A stretch of DNA of 13,131 nt from JAAYLN01 sp964592855 (GTDB lineage Bacteria > Verrucomicrobiota > Kiritimatiellia > RFP12 > JAAYLN01). Under the pieces are notes generated by a model. That model saw nothing but the letters and a program-made list of their open reading frames with translations. It did not search any database and was not told where the DNA came from. Shown one piece after another: positions 1 to 7,253 of the stretch; the stretch's first letter is position 1, and the number at the start of each line of letters is the position of its first letter. The stretch spans positions 1-13,131 of the forward strand of contig CAZQKI010000125.1 in assembly GCA_964592855.1 (NCBI GenBank), in the 5' to 3' direction. A program made the position numbers and the translations under genes.

Positions 1-20
1 TGCACGCACAAGCGGCCATC

Positions 21-29
21 TGTTATCAT
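21..29 (+). promoter_or_regulatory. Possible extended -10 promoter element
   Basis: TATCAT at 24-29 matches the TATAAT consensus at five of six bases. It is preceded by TG one base upstream (21-22), the arrangement of an extended -10 element. Transcription would start near 36, leaving a leader of about 27 bases before the ATG at 63. A -35 element would fall at the very edge of the window and cannot be judged. Confidence 0.25.
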
Positions 30-62
30 TCATCGACGATTGCTGATGAACGGGGGCACACC

Positions 63-740
63 ATGAAGAATCTGATCGCGATCACAATTGGCTCAGTCAT
101 GTCCGCCATGCTAACCAGTGCGCTGGCGGAAACAAACACCCTTTATTCGCTGGACCCCGTAAACTTGAGAAAGAGAAACACGGGGTCGATCACCTACACA
201 AAAGACACCGACGGCCCCTATTTTGTTGGCCCCCAGTACTATTCCGACGGTGCCACACACGATGAACATAACACTCTGGTACCGTTTGATCTTGCGGGGG
301 TCGGGACGATTACTGCAGCGACGTTCCATAGCCAGCCCGACAACGTATTCAGCCCGCCGATCACCTATAATATCGATCTCTATGGCGTCGGTTACAGTGC
401 CGCGCTTGCCACCTTGCCGAACACCCTCGCCAACCTGTTCTATATGGGCGCTTTGGATGGAACCAAGACCCTGATCCTGGCCGATTACATTGTTCCCACT
501 CCTGCGAACAACGTCTACGTGAGTGGGACGAGTGCGGCACTGGTCACTTACCTTAACAACCGCACCAGCGACATCGTTTGGCTTCGCCTGAACCACGATG
601 CCAGCGTGAGTTATGTGGGACCCACCGGGAACGAAATCTACCTCGTTCGTCTTGACCCCACGGTGCTCGCCACCGGCCCCCGACCCTATCTGACCCTCAC
701 AATTCCTTCGGATAAAGGGACGCTGCTCCTGATCCGCTGA
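63..740 (+). CDS. Small secreted protein of unknown function
   Basis: A 225-residue protein that I do not recognise. The N-terminus is a clear Sec signal peptide: Lys2, a hydrophobic stretch over about residues 4-20, and a likely signal peptidase I site after Ala-Leu-Ala (cleavage near residue 22). The mature part is rich in Thr, Tyr, Asn, Pro and Val with alternating short hydrophobic runs. It ends in a beta-strand-like Pro-Tyr-Leu-Thr-Leu-Thr-Ile segment, which suggests a single beta-sandwich domain such as the DNRLRE/CBM96-like modules of PVC proteins. That is only a fold guess. No PEP-CTERM, LPXTG or transmembrane anchor is visible at the C-terminus, so release to the periplasm or outside is likely. 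A GGGGG tract at 52-56 lies six bases before the ATG and is the only RBS candidate. The next gene starts 21 bases after its stop, so co-transcription is likely. Its base composition is clearly less GC-rich than the rest of the window. Confidence 0.7.
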   Translation: MKNLIAITIGSVMSAMLTSALAETNTLYSLDPVNLRKRNTGSITYTKDTDGPYFVGPQYYSDGATHDEHNTLVPFDLAGVGTITAATFHSQPDNVFSPPITYNIDLYGVGYSAALATLPNTLANLFYMGALDGTKTLILADYIVPTPANNVYVSGTSAALVTYLNNRTSDIVWLRLNHDASVSYVGPTGNEIYLVRLDPTVLATGPRPYLTLTIPSDKGTLLLIR

Positions 741-761
741 GACCGGGACGAGAAACACACC

Positions 762-2921
762 ATGTGGAAAATCCAAACGATGCCCCCATCGCGTCGCTAC
801 CAACCCGCTGAATTTCCAAGATGGATGCACGTCGCTGCCGCAGCCCTTGCGCTGCCGACCCTCGTGTTCGCCGCACGGCCAGCGCCGGCGCCCGCTTACG
901 AATGGGCCACGACCGGCCTGGTTCAGCATGCGGGGCGCCTCGTGCCCAACACCGGCCGCCGGGGCGCGGAGGCGGAGCCGGCCCGGCAGGTGCTGGCGGC
1001 ATCGGGAGTGTCCTTGGACGAGGACGGTTCACACACGCACCGACGCGTGATTTGGGATTCGGAAGTTGCCGACCCGCTGGGCCGGCACGAGGCGCTGACG
1101 CTGGCGTTCACCGGGCCTGCGCAGCGGCAGAGCTTCCTGGTGCGCGCCCAGCACCCAGAGCTGCCGGAAGCCGACTGGATCTTGTCGGTCCGGGTGAAGC
1201 GCAAGGGCGACGCCACCGGCAAATTCGTTCTCGGGTCAACTTCGGATGCCGACGGGCCCAGGACGGTTTTCGAGGCCCCCGACGAATGGACCGAAGTGAG
1301 TGTGCCGTTCAAAACCGGCGCGGGCAAATATGACATCGCCCTGCGCCCGGCGGCGGACAGCCCGCTCCCCTGCGAGCTGTCGATTTACGCCCCCATGATC
1401 CGTGAGGCCGGAGCCGCGGCCATCCCGCTGGCGGAATTCCGCGCAGCCCGACAGGCCGGCCATGCCTATGCCCCCCTGGCCCTGCCGGGTGCCGTGCAGG
1501 CGGATCCGCAAGGCGGCATCAAGCCGGACGGCAAGACGCAAAACCTGCTGGCCGAACTGGCCCCGGAGGTTGTCACCAACCATGCCCTGTCCGGTTGGAT
1601 CAAGGTGGACAAGCTCCCCCATGCCCGCGGTTTCTTCGCGGGGTTCTCGCGCACGGAGGATCCTTCGGAAGCCCCCGAAGCCTGGGGACGCCTCGGCGTG
1701 CATGGCGAAATCGACGAGGAGGACTTCCGCGGGCGGCTGCATTATTCGCCGGGCTCCAACCTGGACAAGCAGCTTTACAGCCCGCACTGCGACGGCTCCG
1801 GCTGGCTCCATGTTCACATCAACTACGGCCATGCCGGAACGGACGCACCCGTCCCTCCCGGCAAAGTGGCGCACGAGCTGCTGGTCAACGGCATCCCGTT
1901 CCATGAACGGGTCACCGACCCGATGGGGGAGGTCGTGCCCCGCCTGTTCAGCCTCGGAGGCCTCGACGGTTCGGCCAAGTCCATGCAGTGCGGGGAAGGG
2001 GTGTGGAACAACCCGTGCGAGCTGGTGCGCTACGAGCCGAACACGCACGTGTCGCGCGACGAGGTTTTCGCGCGGGTCAAGCGCGACCGCGAGGCCTTCC
2101 CCAAATTGCGCGAGCCGCTCGATGCGCTGATCGTCGTCGAGGGCGACAGCACCAGCGCATTCCGCGGGGCGCCCATCTACATGTTTTCGCGCGAGCTTCG
2201 CCAACCGGGGCGCTTGTTCGTCAACCACTCCCGCGGCGGGTCGTGGTACCAGGGCGGGAAGGAAAGCAACTCCGATTACATCGGCACGGGGCAGCGCCGG
2301 GCCATGCGGCGCGAAGCCATGGCCAAGGGCCTCGAACTCGGCTACCGCAAGGTGTTCACCCTTTGGACGCCCGGTGAAAACGACGGCAACGGAAGAGGTC
2401 TCCTCCGTCCCGGGGGCGCCGCCGGCGACGCCGTGCAGATCATGACCGATTTCATCCTCGACGACCTCGCGGCGGTCAATCCGGACCGCATACGGACACG
2501 CTCGATCTTCGTCAGCATGAAAATGAGCGATTTCCGCGACGAGGTGAAAGTCCGGGTGCGTGCCTACTGGGAGGCGCTGGACGCCATCTACAGCGAGCCG
2601 GTCGATCCGGTCCACGCGCCCTATCTCTACCGCGCCCCCGCCGGTCATGCCGGACGCGTCCACGACTACTTCATCGCCATGCACAAGTGGGCGCCCACCA
2701 ACGGCAAGCAGACGTGGAAGAACTGGGAGGAGCTGGCCAGGGATGCCAAGGAAGACCGCAACGGGGCGCGCGACATTGTCAGCGGAGATGGCCAGCATTG
2801 GTCCCAGGGATGGAACCCGCATGTGGCTGAGGCGGTTCATATTCCCGCGCTGCGAAAGATCTTCGCACTCGAAGGAGTCGATGGACTCGGGACCGGCCGC
2901 CTCGACAGGATCAGCCGTTAA
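762..2921 (+). CDS. Secreted SGNH/GDSL-type hydrolase with N-terminal beta-sandwich domains
   Basis: A 719-residue protein, long for an SGNH esterase because the catalytic domain sits at the C-terminus. All four SGNH blocks can be read: Gly-Asp-Ser with Ser463 as likely nucleophile, Gly492 (block II), Gly-Glu-Asn-Asp with Asn540 (block III), and Asp676-x-x-His679 (block V). Together they complete a Ser-Asp-His triad. Residues from about 22 to 40 form a hydrophobic signal segment ending at Phe-Ala-Ala-Arg, so export is likely; Met7 and Met22 are alternative starts. Residues around 100-220 look like a jelly-roll domain. Residues about 270-430 resemble a LamG/concanavalin A-like lectin domain, with a Trp-Leu-His-Val strand and a later Leu-Val-Asn-Gly turn. 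The expected activity is removal of acyl (often acetyl) groups from a polysaccharide; the substrate is unknown. The RBS is weak. A second SGNH esterase begins 22 bases downstream. Confidence 0.8.
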   Translation: MWKIQTMPPSRRYQPAEFPRWMHVAAAALALPTLVFAARPAPAPAYEWATTGLVQHAGRLVPNTGRRGAEAEPARQVLAASGVSLDEDGSHTHRRVIWDSEVADPLGRHEALTLAFTGPAQRQSFLVRAQHPELPEADWILSVRVKRKGDATGKFVLGSTSDADGPRTVFEAPDEWTEVSVPFKTGAGKYDIALRPAADSPLPCELSIYAPMIREAGAAAIPLAEFRAARQAGHAYAPLALPGAVQADPQGGIKPDGKTQNLLAELAPEVVTNHALSGWIKVDKLPHARGFFAGFSRTEDPSEAPEAWGRLGVHGEIDEEDFRGRLHYSPGSNLDKQLYSPHCDGSGWLHVHINYGHAGTDAPVPPGKVAHELLVNGIPFHERVTDPMGEVVPRLFSLGGLDGSAKSMQCGEGVWNNPCELVRYEPNTHVSRDEVFARVKRDREAFPKLREPLDALIVVEGDSTSAFRGAPIYMFSRELRQPGRLFVNHSRGGSWYQGGKESNSDYIGTGQRRAMRREAMAKGLELGYRKVFTLWTPGENDGNGRGLLRPGGAAGDAVQIMTDFILDDLAAVNPDRIRTRSIFVSMKMSDFRDEVKVRVRAYWEALDAIYSEPVDPVHAPYLYRAPAGHAGRVHDYFIAMHKWAPTNGKQTWKNWEELARDAKEDRNGARDIVSGDGQHWSQGWNPHVAEAVHIPALRKIFALEGVDGLGTGRLDRISR

Positions 2922-2943
2922 CCGGCAAGCAAGGAACCACACA

Positions 2944-4319
2944 ATGAGCAAGGCAATGAAATCGGACAGGCCTGCAGGCCTCTGCCGGTCGAGGCGGGCG
3001 GCGTTCGCGGTCATTCCGATGGCGTTGGGCTTGCTTGCCATGAGCGCGCGGGCCGACGTCCGTCTCCCGGCGATCTTTGGCAACAACATGGTCCTTCAGC
3101 AAGGCCGGCCTGTGCCCATCTGGGGGTGGGCGGAGCCCGGCGAGCAGGTGACGGTCACGGTTGCGGGGCATAGCGCGGCTGGCGCGGCGGCTCCGGACGG
3201 ACGCTGGCGCGCAACCCTCCCGCCGCTGGACACCGCGCGCGTGCCCGCCACGCTGACCGTGACCGGAAAGAACACGGTTGTTTTCACCAACGTGGTGGTG
3301 GGCGAGGTCTGGATCTGTTCCGGACAGTCCAACATGGCCTTCAAGGGCACCGGCGTGAAGGATGCTGATCGGGAGGTGCCCGCGGCCAATTGGCCGCTCA
3401 TCCGGCTCTTCAACGTCGGGATCGTGGAGAACCCCTCCGATTTGCCGCGGGAGGATGTCCAGGGTTCATGGGAGGCCTGCACGCCGACGACGATGGATAA
3501 TTTTACCGGAGTGGGCTATTTCTTTGGACGCGAACTGCACCGCCGACTGGAAGTCCCCGTCGGCCTCATCAACAGTTCCCACGGCGGTACCTCGGCCGAG
3601 GGGTGGACGCGGCTGGCCCGGCTGGAGGCCGATCCTGAACTCAAGGCGAGCGTCGACCTTTACGAAAAGCGCAAGGCCGACCCCGAGGGGGAGCAACNNN
3701 NNNNNNNNNNNNNNNNNNNNNNNNNNNNNNNNNNNNNNNNNNNNNNNNNNNNNNNNNNNNNNNNNNNNNNNNNNNNNNNNNNNNNNNNNNNNNNNNNCGT
3801 CCCACCGATCATCCGTGGGCGCGACTGCGCGAGGCCCAGCTCAAGACACTTGCGGTGACGAATACCGGCATGGCGGTGGCCATTGATCTGGGCGAGGCCG
3901 AATCGGTTCATCCCAGGAACAAACGCGACGTGGGGTTGCGCCTGGCCGCGTGGGCGCTGCGTCATGTTTACGCCAAGGCCGAAGTGGTTCCGTCGGGACC
4001 GCTGTTTGACCATTTTACCGTCGAGGATGGCCGGGTGCGTGTGGCTTTCAAGGAACTGGGGAGCGGGTTGACAAACTGCGCCGCAGCCGGTGTGCAAGGG
4101 TTTGCCGTGGCCGGTGCGGATCGGCGATTTGTGTGGGCTGAGACGCGGATCGAGGGCGACACGGTGGTGGTCTCCAGTTCCGACATCAAGCAACCCATTG
4201 CCGTCCGGTATGGCTGGGCGGGCAATCCCGAAGTGTCGCTTTACAACCGGGCCGGACTCCCGGCCAGCCCGTTTCGCACAGACGATTGGCCATTTAATTC
4301 CAAAGATTGGATTCGATAG
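2944..4319 (+). CDS. Sialate O-acetylesterase-type SGNH hydrolase, interrupted by assembly gap
   Basis: The N-terminal half (2944-3697, about 251 residues) has a signal peptide ending at Ala-Arg-Ala-Asp. It continues with the family's opening Leu-Pro-Ala-Ile-Phe ... Met-Val-Leu-Gln-Gln motif, a beta-sandwich, and Gly-Gln-Ser-Asn-Met with Ser129 as nucleophile. Conserved Ser-His-Gly-Gly-Thr and Glu-Gly-Trp residues follow. After the N run, the C-terminal half reads in a different frame from 3798 to the TAG at 4317-4319. It carries the family motifs Leu-Arg-Glu-Ala-Gln-Leu, Asn-Thr-Gly-Met-Ala-Val and Val-His-Pro-Arg-Asn-Lys, which includes the likely catalytic His. The frame change is expected if 100 N is a placeholder length. 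The family's Gly-Trp-Tyr-Gln-Gly-Glu-Ser-Asn block should lie in the missing part. AAGGA eight bases before the ATG supports this start. The enzyme should remove O-acetyl groups from sialic acids or, commonly in such bacteria, other acetylated glycans. The function of the intact gene is inferred. Confidence 0.87.
3698..3797. other. Scaffold gap of 100 N
   Basis: Exactly 100 undetermined bases, the conventional placeholder for a gap of unknown length. The two flanks encode the two ends of one sialate O-acetylesterase, which supports the join. The number 100 should not be used for frame or length. Confidence 0.99.
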
Positions 4320-4328
4320 CCTGACTGC

Positions 4329-4757
4329 TCAGTCCGGCACGAGAAGCGACATGCCGGGGAAGTTCGCGAACGCTTCATCGAGCGTGACCAGCGTGTACCC
4401 CCCGGCGATGGCGAACGCCGCGAGGTAGGCGTCCATCACGACTTTGGGCGAGCGCTTGAACGGGCGACACTGACGTTCCCATTCGACCTCCAGACCGCGG
4501 GGCTCCAGAACGCTGCGGAACCCGCCGCATGTCAGCAGGGAGGCATAAAGAGACCACGCCTGTGGCAATGTCAGGACATCCTCCGACATGACCGCTTCGG
4601 TGGAAAGCAGGCGAAGCAGCGCGATCTGGACCTCGCGGCAGATCAATAGCGGCGAAGCGTGCTCACGGCCCTTCCACCAGCGTTTGCAGCGGTCATGGTG
4701 CGCATGCCGTTCCGTGACCAGCGCCAGGAGGACGTTAACGTCGCACATCTGCCGCAT
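4329..4757 (-). CDS. vapC: VapC-family PIN-domain ribonuclease toxin
   Basis: A 142-residue PIN-domain protein, normal length for a VapC toxin. These are Mg2+-dependent RNases that cleave tRNA, rRNA or mRNA when released from their antitoxin. Four acidic residues line up with the PIN active site: Asp6 in the Cys-Asp-Val-Asn-Val-Leu-Leu-Ala-Leu opening, Glu42 in Cys-Arg-Glu-Val, Asp109 in Val-Met-Asp-Ala-Tyr-Leu-Ala, and Asp127 in Thr-Leu-Asp-Glu-Ala-Phe. It therefore looks catalytically intact. The start at 4757 is chosen because a perfect AGGAGG (complement of 4767-4772) lies nine bases upstream. Met4 (4748) is an alternative, and an open frame back to 4799 is less likely. The start lies inside the end of the antitoxin gene, a 23-base overlap typical of coupled vapBC translation. 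It converges with the esterase gene, only nine bases away. Confidence 0.88.
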   Translation of the reverse strand: MRQMCDVNVLLALVTERHAHHDRCKRWWKGREHASPLLICREVQIALLRLLSTEAVMSEDVLTLPQAWSLYASLLTCGGFRSVLEPRGLEVEWERQCRPFKRSPKVVMDAYLAAFAIAGGYTLVTLDEAFANFPGMSLLVPD

Positions 4758-5004
4758 ACGCCGCAGCCTCCTCGCGAAGGAGCAGTTCGCTGATCTCATC
4801 CGGCGAGATTCGCAGGGCGCCCGGCCTGCGACTTTTCAGCACTGGCAGCTTGGGCGCGACCGACGGAACCGGCACTTCAGCGGCCGACCCCAGCTCGCGC
4901 TCGATTGCCCGTGTGATGAGCGTTTTCAGGGAACTGCCCTCTTGAGCGGCCCGAATCTTGACCCGCCTGCTCAGCGTGTCAGAGATATCGATCATGGTTC
5001 TCAT
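4735..5004 (-). CDS. vapB: VapB-type ribbon-helix-helix antitoxin
   Basis: An 89-residue protein that should neutralise the downstream VapC and repress its own operon. The N-terminal 40 residues fit a ribbon-helix-helix DNA-binding fold. A short beta-strand (Met-Arg-Thr-Met-Ile-Asp-Ile) is followed by two helices containing Arg-Ala-Ala-Gln-Glu-Gly-Ser-Ser-Leu and Ile-Thr-Arg-Ala-Ile-Glu, as in antitoxins that begin Met-Arg-Thr-Thr-Ile-Asp. The middle (about 41-60) is Pro/Val-rich and probably a linker. The acidic, Leu-rich C-terminus (about 65-85) is the likely toxin-binding segment. The start at 5004 matches the family. Met4 at 4995 is possible. No Shine-Dalgarno is seen before either, and the promoter ends about where the coding sequence begins, so the mRNA may be leaderless. 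The VapB family assignment rests on N-terminal pattern and position next to vapC. Confidence 0.82.
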   Translation of the reverse strand: MRTMIDISDTLSRRVKIRAAQEGSSLKTLITRAIERELGSAAEVPVPSVAPKLPVLKSRRPGALRISPDEISELLLREEAAAYAADVRR

Positions 5005-5005
5005 A

Positions 5006-5040
5006 GGCGCATATTCGCATATTTATGCGCCGATGGTCAA
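5006..5040 (-). promoter_or_regulatory. vapBC promoter with nested inverted and direct repeats (likely operator)
   Basis: On the - strand, TTGACC (5035-5040) is a good -35 element. The -10 region, 16-19 bases on, falls at about 5010-5018 but has only three-of-six matches in any register. Overlapping it is a perfect 8-bp inverted repeat, GGCGCATA (5006-5013) and TATGCGCC (5024-5031), spaced by 10 bases. The + strand also shows a tandem direct repeat, CGCATATT at 5008-5015 and again at 5016-5023. Repeats placed over the promoter are the usual binding site for a VapBC complex, so autorepression is the natural inference. Confidence 0.65.
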
Positions 5041-5189
5041 GTTTGGCCCATAACGGAAAGACTGGCACCCGCGGGATGGATGTTCTGCACGTCGCTTCCG
5101 CCGCCGTGCTGGGCGCGCGGGTTTTCTTCGCCTTCGACGCCCGGCAAAGAGCCCTTGCCGCCAAAGCCGGGATGAACGTCAAGCCGTAG
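5037..5189 (+). pseudogene. C-terminal remnant of a second PIN-domain (VapC-like) toxin
   Basis: The + strand frame ending at TAG 5187-5189 encodes about 50 residues that read like the C-terminal third of a PIN toxin. They include Gly-Thr-Arg-Gly-Met-Asp-Val-Leu-His-Val-Ala-Ser-Ala, then Phe-Ala-Phe-Asp-Ala-Arg-Gln-Arg-Ala-Leu-Ala, then Ala-Gly-Met-Asn-Val. These carry the third and fourth acidic residues of the PIN active site (Asp in Met-Asp-Val-Leu-His, Asp in Phe-Asp-Ala-Arg-Gln). The N-terminal part with the first Asp and Glu is absent. Recognisable similarity stops near 5037-5045, where the vapBC promoter of the opposite strand begins. Without half of its active site the fragment should be inactive, and no start with an RBS is seen. 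It differs in sequence from the neighbouring VapC, so it is not a local duplicate. Most likely an older toxin gene truncated when the present vapBC arrived. Confidence 0.68.
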
Positions 5190-5211
5190 CGACGCAGTCG
5201 ATCAGGCGCGG

Positions 5212-7206
5212 TCAAGCCTCGAAAACCAGCTGGCCGCTGCGGTCGTTGCGGTGGTTGGCGCCGAACATGCAGGACCAGCAGGAGGTGTCGCCGGTCTTGT
5301 CCAGATGCCGGTGGCGGATGATGTTCATCATCCACCGGTCGCCGGGGTTCGGCGGCTCGGTGCCGAGCACGGCGAACGGCACCGCGATCTCAGCGTACCA
5401 GCGGCCCGGGATCCGGGCGACGCGCGCCGTCCACGCCACCGGGGCGACGTTGCGGCTGCCCCCCTCCTCGACGCTGAACCAGTTGTGCTGCGTCGCTCCG
5501 GCGCAGGTGATCATCAACTGGTTGAAGAAGGTCCCCTGGCCCGGCGCGTTGAGGCGGACCTCGACCGTCTCGTCGCGCGCATAGCGTAGCGGGCCGTCGG
5601 GGGCGGTCTCCGGCAGGCGGTCGGAAAGCGGCTCCTCGCAGTCGATCGCCAGATAGAGGTTCGCGGCGTCGCGCGTGATGGCGACGCGCGTCTTCAGCGC
5701 GGCGGGAAGGTTCTCCTGGAATTGCACAAAGTCGGCGGCGACGCCGGTGTGGTTGAAATCCTGCCAGCAGGTGTCGTCGAACCGGCCGTCGATGACCGGC
5801 GGATCGACGCAGACCCCGCGGCAGAGGACCGGCGGCGGACCGACCGGGGCGGCGAACCGCTCCGGCGCGCCGGCGGCCTGGAAGGCGAACAGCTCCGCCT
5901 TGACGAGCGTCAGGCGCAGCATCAGGTTCTGACCGAAGAACCCGGAGAGGTCGCCCGATCCATCCCACGTGAGCGTATGGTCGACGGCATCGCCGGTGAA
6001 GCGGTCGGCGCGCGCGGCGCTGAATCGCTTGAGGATCTGTCCGCCGTCGCTCAGCAGTTCCGCCGCGATGGAGCCGCCGGGGGCGGTGCGGGCGTTGATG
6101 CGGAGCGAATCGCCGCGGAAGAGGAACCGTTCGGTCAGCAGCCCTCCCTCGGCGTCGGCGCGAAGCGAGACGAAGCCGCAACGGCGCAGTTCGGCCAGTC
6201 CGATGGCGGACTGGCGTCCATCGCCTGGCACATCGTGCAGGCCGTTCCAGGCGGTGTAGTAGAGGCGCAGGCGGTCGGGGAGGACGACGACGGGGCAGTG
6301 GCACAGCATCATGCAGGCGTCGAAGGCGCCCGGCGCGCCAAGTGGCACGGCGTCCTGTTCGGGGGCGAGGGCCTTCCAGGCGACGCCGTCGCGGCTCCAG
6401 GCATGCTTGAAGCGGATCGTCTGCCGCAAAGCGGGATCGAGGGGCTCGTCGGTGTAGCAGATCCAGGGGAGGCCCCAGTAGAGGCCGCCTTCGTGGACGA
6501 CGGCCATGCCATACATCTGCGCGCCGTAGCCGTAGTGCGGCATGGCTTCCCAGATGATCTTCGGGCCGCTCCAGTTCACCAGATCGCGGCTTTCGCCGAG
6601 CGAGACCGTCCGGATCGTCTGATGCCGCTGCCAGACGCGCATGTAGCCGCGGTAGCGGTCGTGGCGGGGTTCGCGGAGGAAGAACGAGGTCTCCTCCAGG
6701 CCGTCGCCGGCGCCGTTGGCCCAGACGGGGTCGGTCTGCGCCGGACGCCAGGTCAGCCCGTCGGCCGACCAGGCCAGATAGTAGTTCGGGCGGTAGGTGA
6801 TCATCTTGAAACGCTTGGAGGGATCGGGCTCGGACGGATCGTCGAACACGACCTGGCAGCCGCGCACCGGCGTGCCGTCCTCGTAGACGCAGGCGTTCGT
6901 CGGCGCCCCGGCATGCCGGTACAGCCCCAGCGACGGCTTCTCCCACCGGACGCCATCTGGCGAGGTGGCCAGGAGGCCGGCGCCGTACCACATGCGCCAC
7001 TGCTTCAAGGCCGCGTCGTAGATGACGCCGGCCGGCGACATGGGCGACTTCTCCCAGGGCCGGTCGGCCTGGAGCTGCGGGCCCTCCCCCGCTTTTTTCC
7101 ACGTATGCACCTGCCGCGTCAAGCCCGTGCTGGCGGCCAGCATGGCGTCGTCCACGAACATGACCGGCTGGTCGCCGATTTCCGTCACCGGATAGAGGTT
7201 GCTCAT
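5212..7206 (-). CDS. GH32/GH43-like five-bladed propeller protein with C-terminal CBM9-like domain
   Basis: A 664-residue protein starting at 7206, supported by AGGAG (complement of 7213-7217) six bases before the ATG. Residues 1 to about 350 carry propeller-blade motifs of GH32-like proteins: Trp-Arg-Met-Trp-Tyr-Gly, Thr-Ser-Pro-Asp-Gly-Val-Arg-Trp-Glu-Lys-Pro, Ala-Trp-Ser-Ala-Asp-Gly-Leu-Thr-Trp and Lys-His-Ala-Trp-Ser-Arg-Asp-Gly. A small beta-sandwich follows (about 355-442). Residues about 465-664 look like a CBM9/DOMON-like domain, beginning Pro-Pro-Val-Ile-Asp-Gly-Arg-Phe-Asp-Asp and including Leu-Tyr-Leu-Ala-Ile-Asp-Cys and Trp-Tyr-Ala-Glu-Ile-Ala-Val-Pro-Phe. It probably binds or cleaves a glycan, but I could not identify the catalytic acids, so hydrolase activity is unproven. 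No signal peptide is visible, unusual for a sugar-binding module and implying a cytoplasmic role on imported oligosaccharides or another export route. It is transcribed divergently from the kinase gene. Confidence 0.75.
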   Translation of the reverse strand: MSNLYPVTEIGDQPVMFVDDAMLAASTGLTRQVHTWKKAGEGPQLQADRPWEKSPMSPAGVIYDAALKQWRMWYGAGLLATSPDGVRWEKPSLGLYRHAGAPTNACVYEDGTPVRGCQVVFDDPSEPDPSKRFKMITYRPNYYLAWSADGLTWRPAQTDPVWANGAGDGLEETSFFLREPRHDRYRGYMRVWQRHQTIRTVSLGESRDLVNWSGPKIIWEAMPHYGYGAQMYGMAVVHEGGLYWGLPWICYTDEPLDPALRQTIRFKHAWSRDGVAWKALAPEQDAVPLGAPGAFDACMMLCHCPVVVLPDRLRLYYTAWNGLHDVPGDGRQSAIGLAELRRCGFVSLRADAEGGLLTERFLFRGDSLRINARTAPGGSIAAELLSDGGQILKRFSAARADRFTGDAVDHTLTWDGSGDLSGFFGQNLMLRLTLVKAELFAFQAAGAPERFAAPVGPPPVLCRGVCVDPPVIDGRFDDTCWQDFNHTGVAADFVQFQENLPAALKTRVAITRDAANLYLAIDCEEPLSDRLPETAPDGPLRYARDETVEVRLNAPGQGTFFNQLMITCAGATQHNWFSVEEGGSRNVAPVAWTARVARIPGRWYAEIAVPFAVLGTEPPNPGDRWMMNIIRHRHLDKTGDTSCWSCMFGANHRNDRSGQLVFEA

Positions 7207-7229
7207 CGGAATCTCCTGAAGCGACTGCC

Positions 7230-7253
7230 AAAAAAAACGGGGGCGGACACCGC
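7230..7253 (-). promoter_or_regulatory. Possible attenuator: short GC hairpin followed by eight T in mRNA leader
   Basis: In the propeller gene's leader (- strand), a four-base stem GCGG/CCGC with a TGT loop (7243-7253) is followed by CCCCG and then a run of eight T (complement of 7230-7237). The stem is weak and five bases from the T run, so termination would be poor. A partly competing stem, GGCAC with GTGTC, lies just upstream. No ligand or leader peptide was recognised. Confidence 0.2.

Noticed and set aside
111..929. Open frame of 272 codons on the - strand opposite the first gene
   Set aside because: No start signal or recognisable family. The + strand has a clean signal peptide and ordered neighbours.
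2968..2981. Perfect 14-bp palindrome AGGCCTGCAGGCCT in the esterase signal peptide region
   Set aside because: It lies inside coding sequence and is explained by Pro-Ala-Gly-Leu codons. No second copy was noticed in the window.
1236..3089. Long - strand open frame of 617 codons opposite the GDSL hydrolase
   Set aside because: No domain motifs. The + strand frame contains all SGNH blocks and a signal peptide.
4323..4334. Small palindrome GACTG-CT-CAGTC between convergent esterase and vapC genes
   Set aside because: Only five paired bases with a two-base loop and no T-run, too weak to call a bidirectional terminator.
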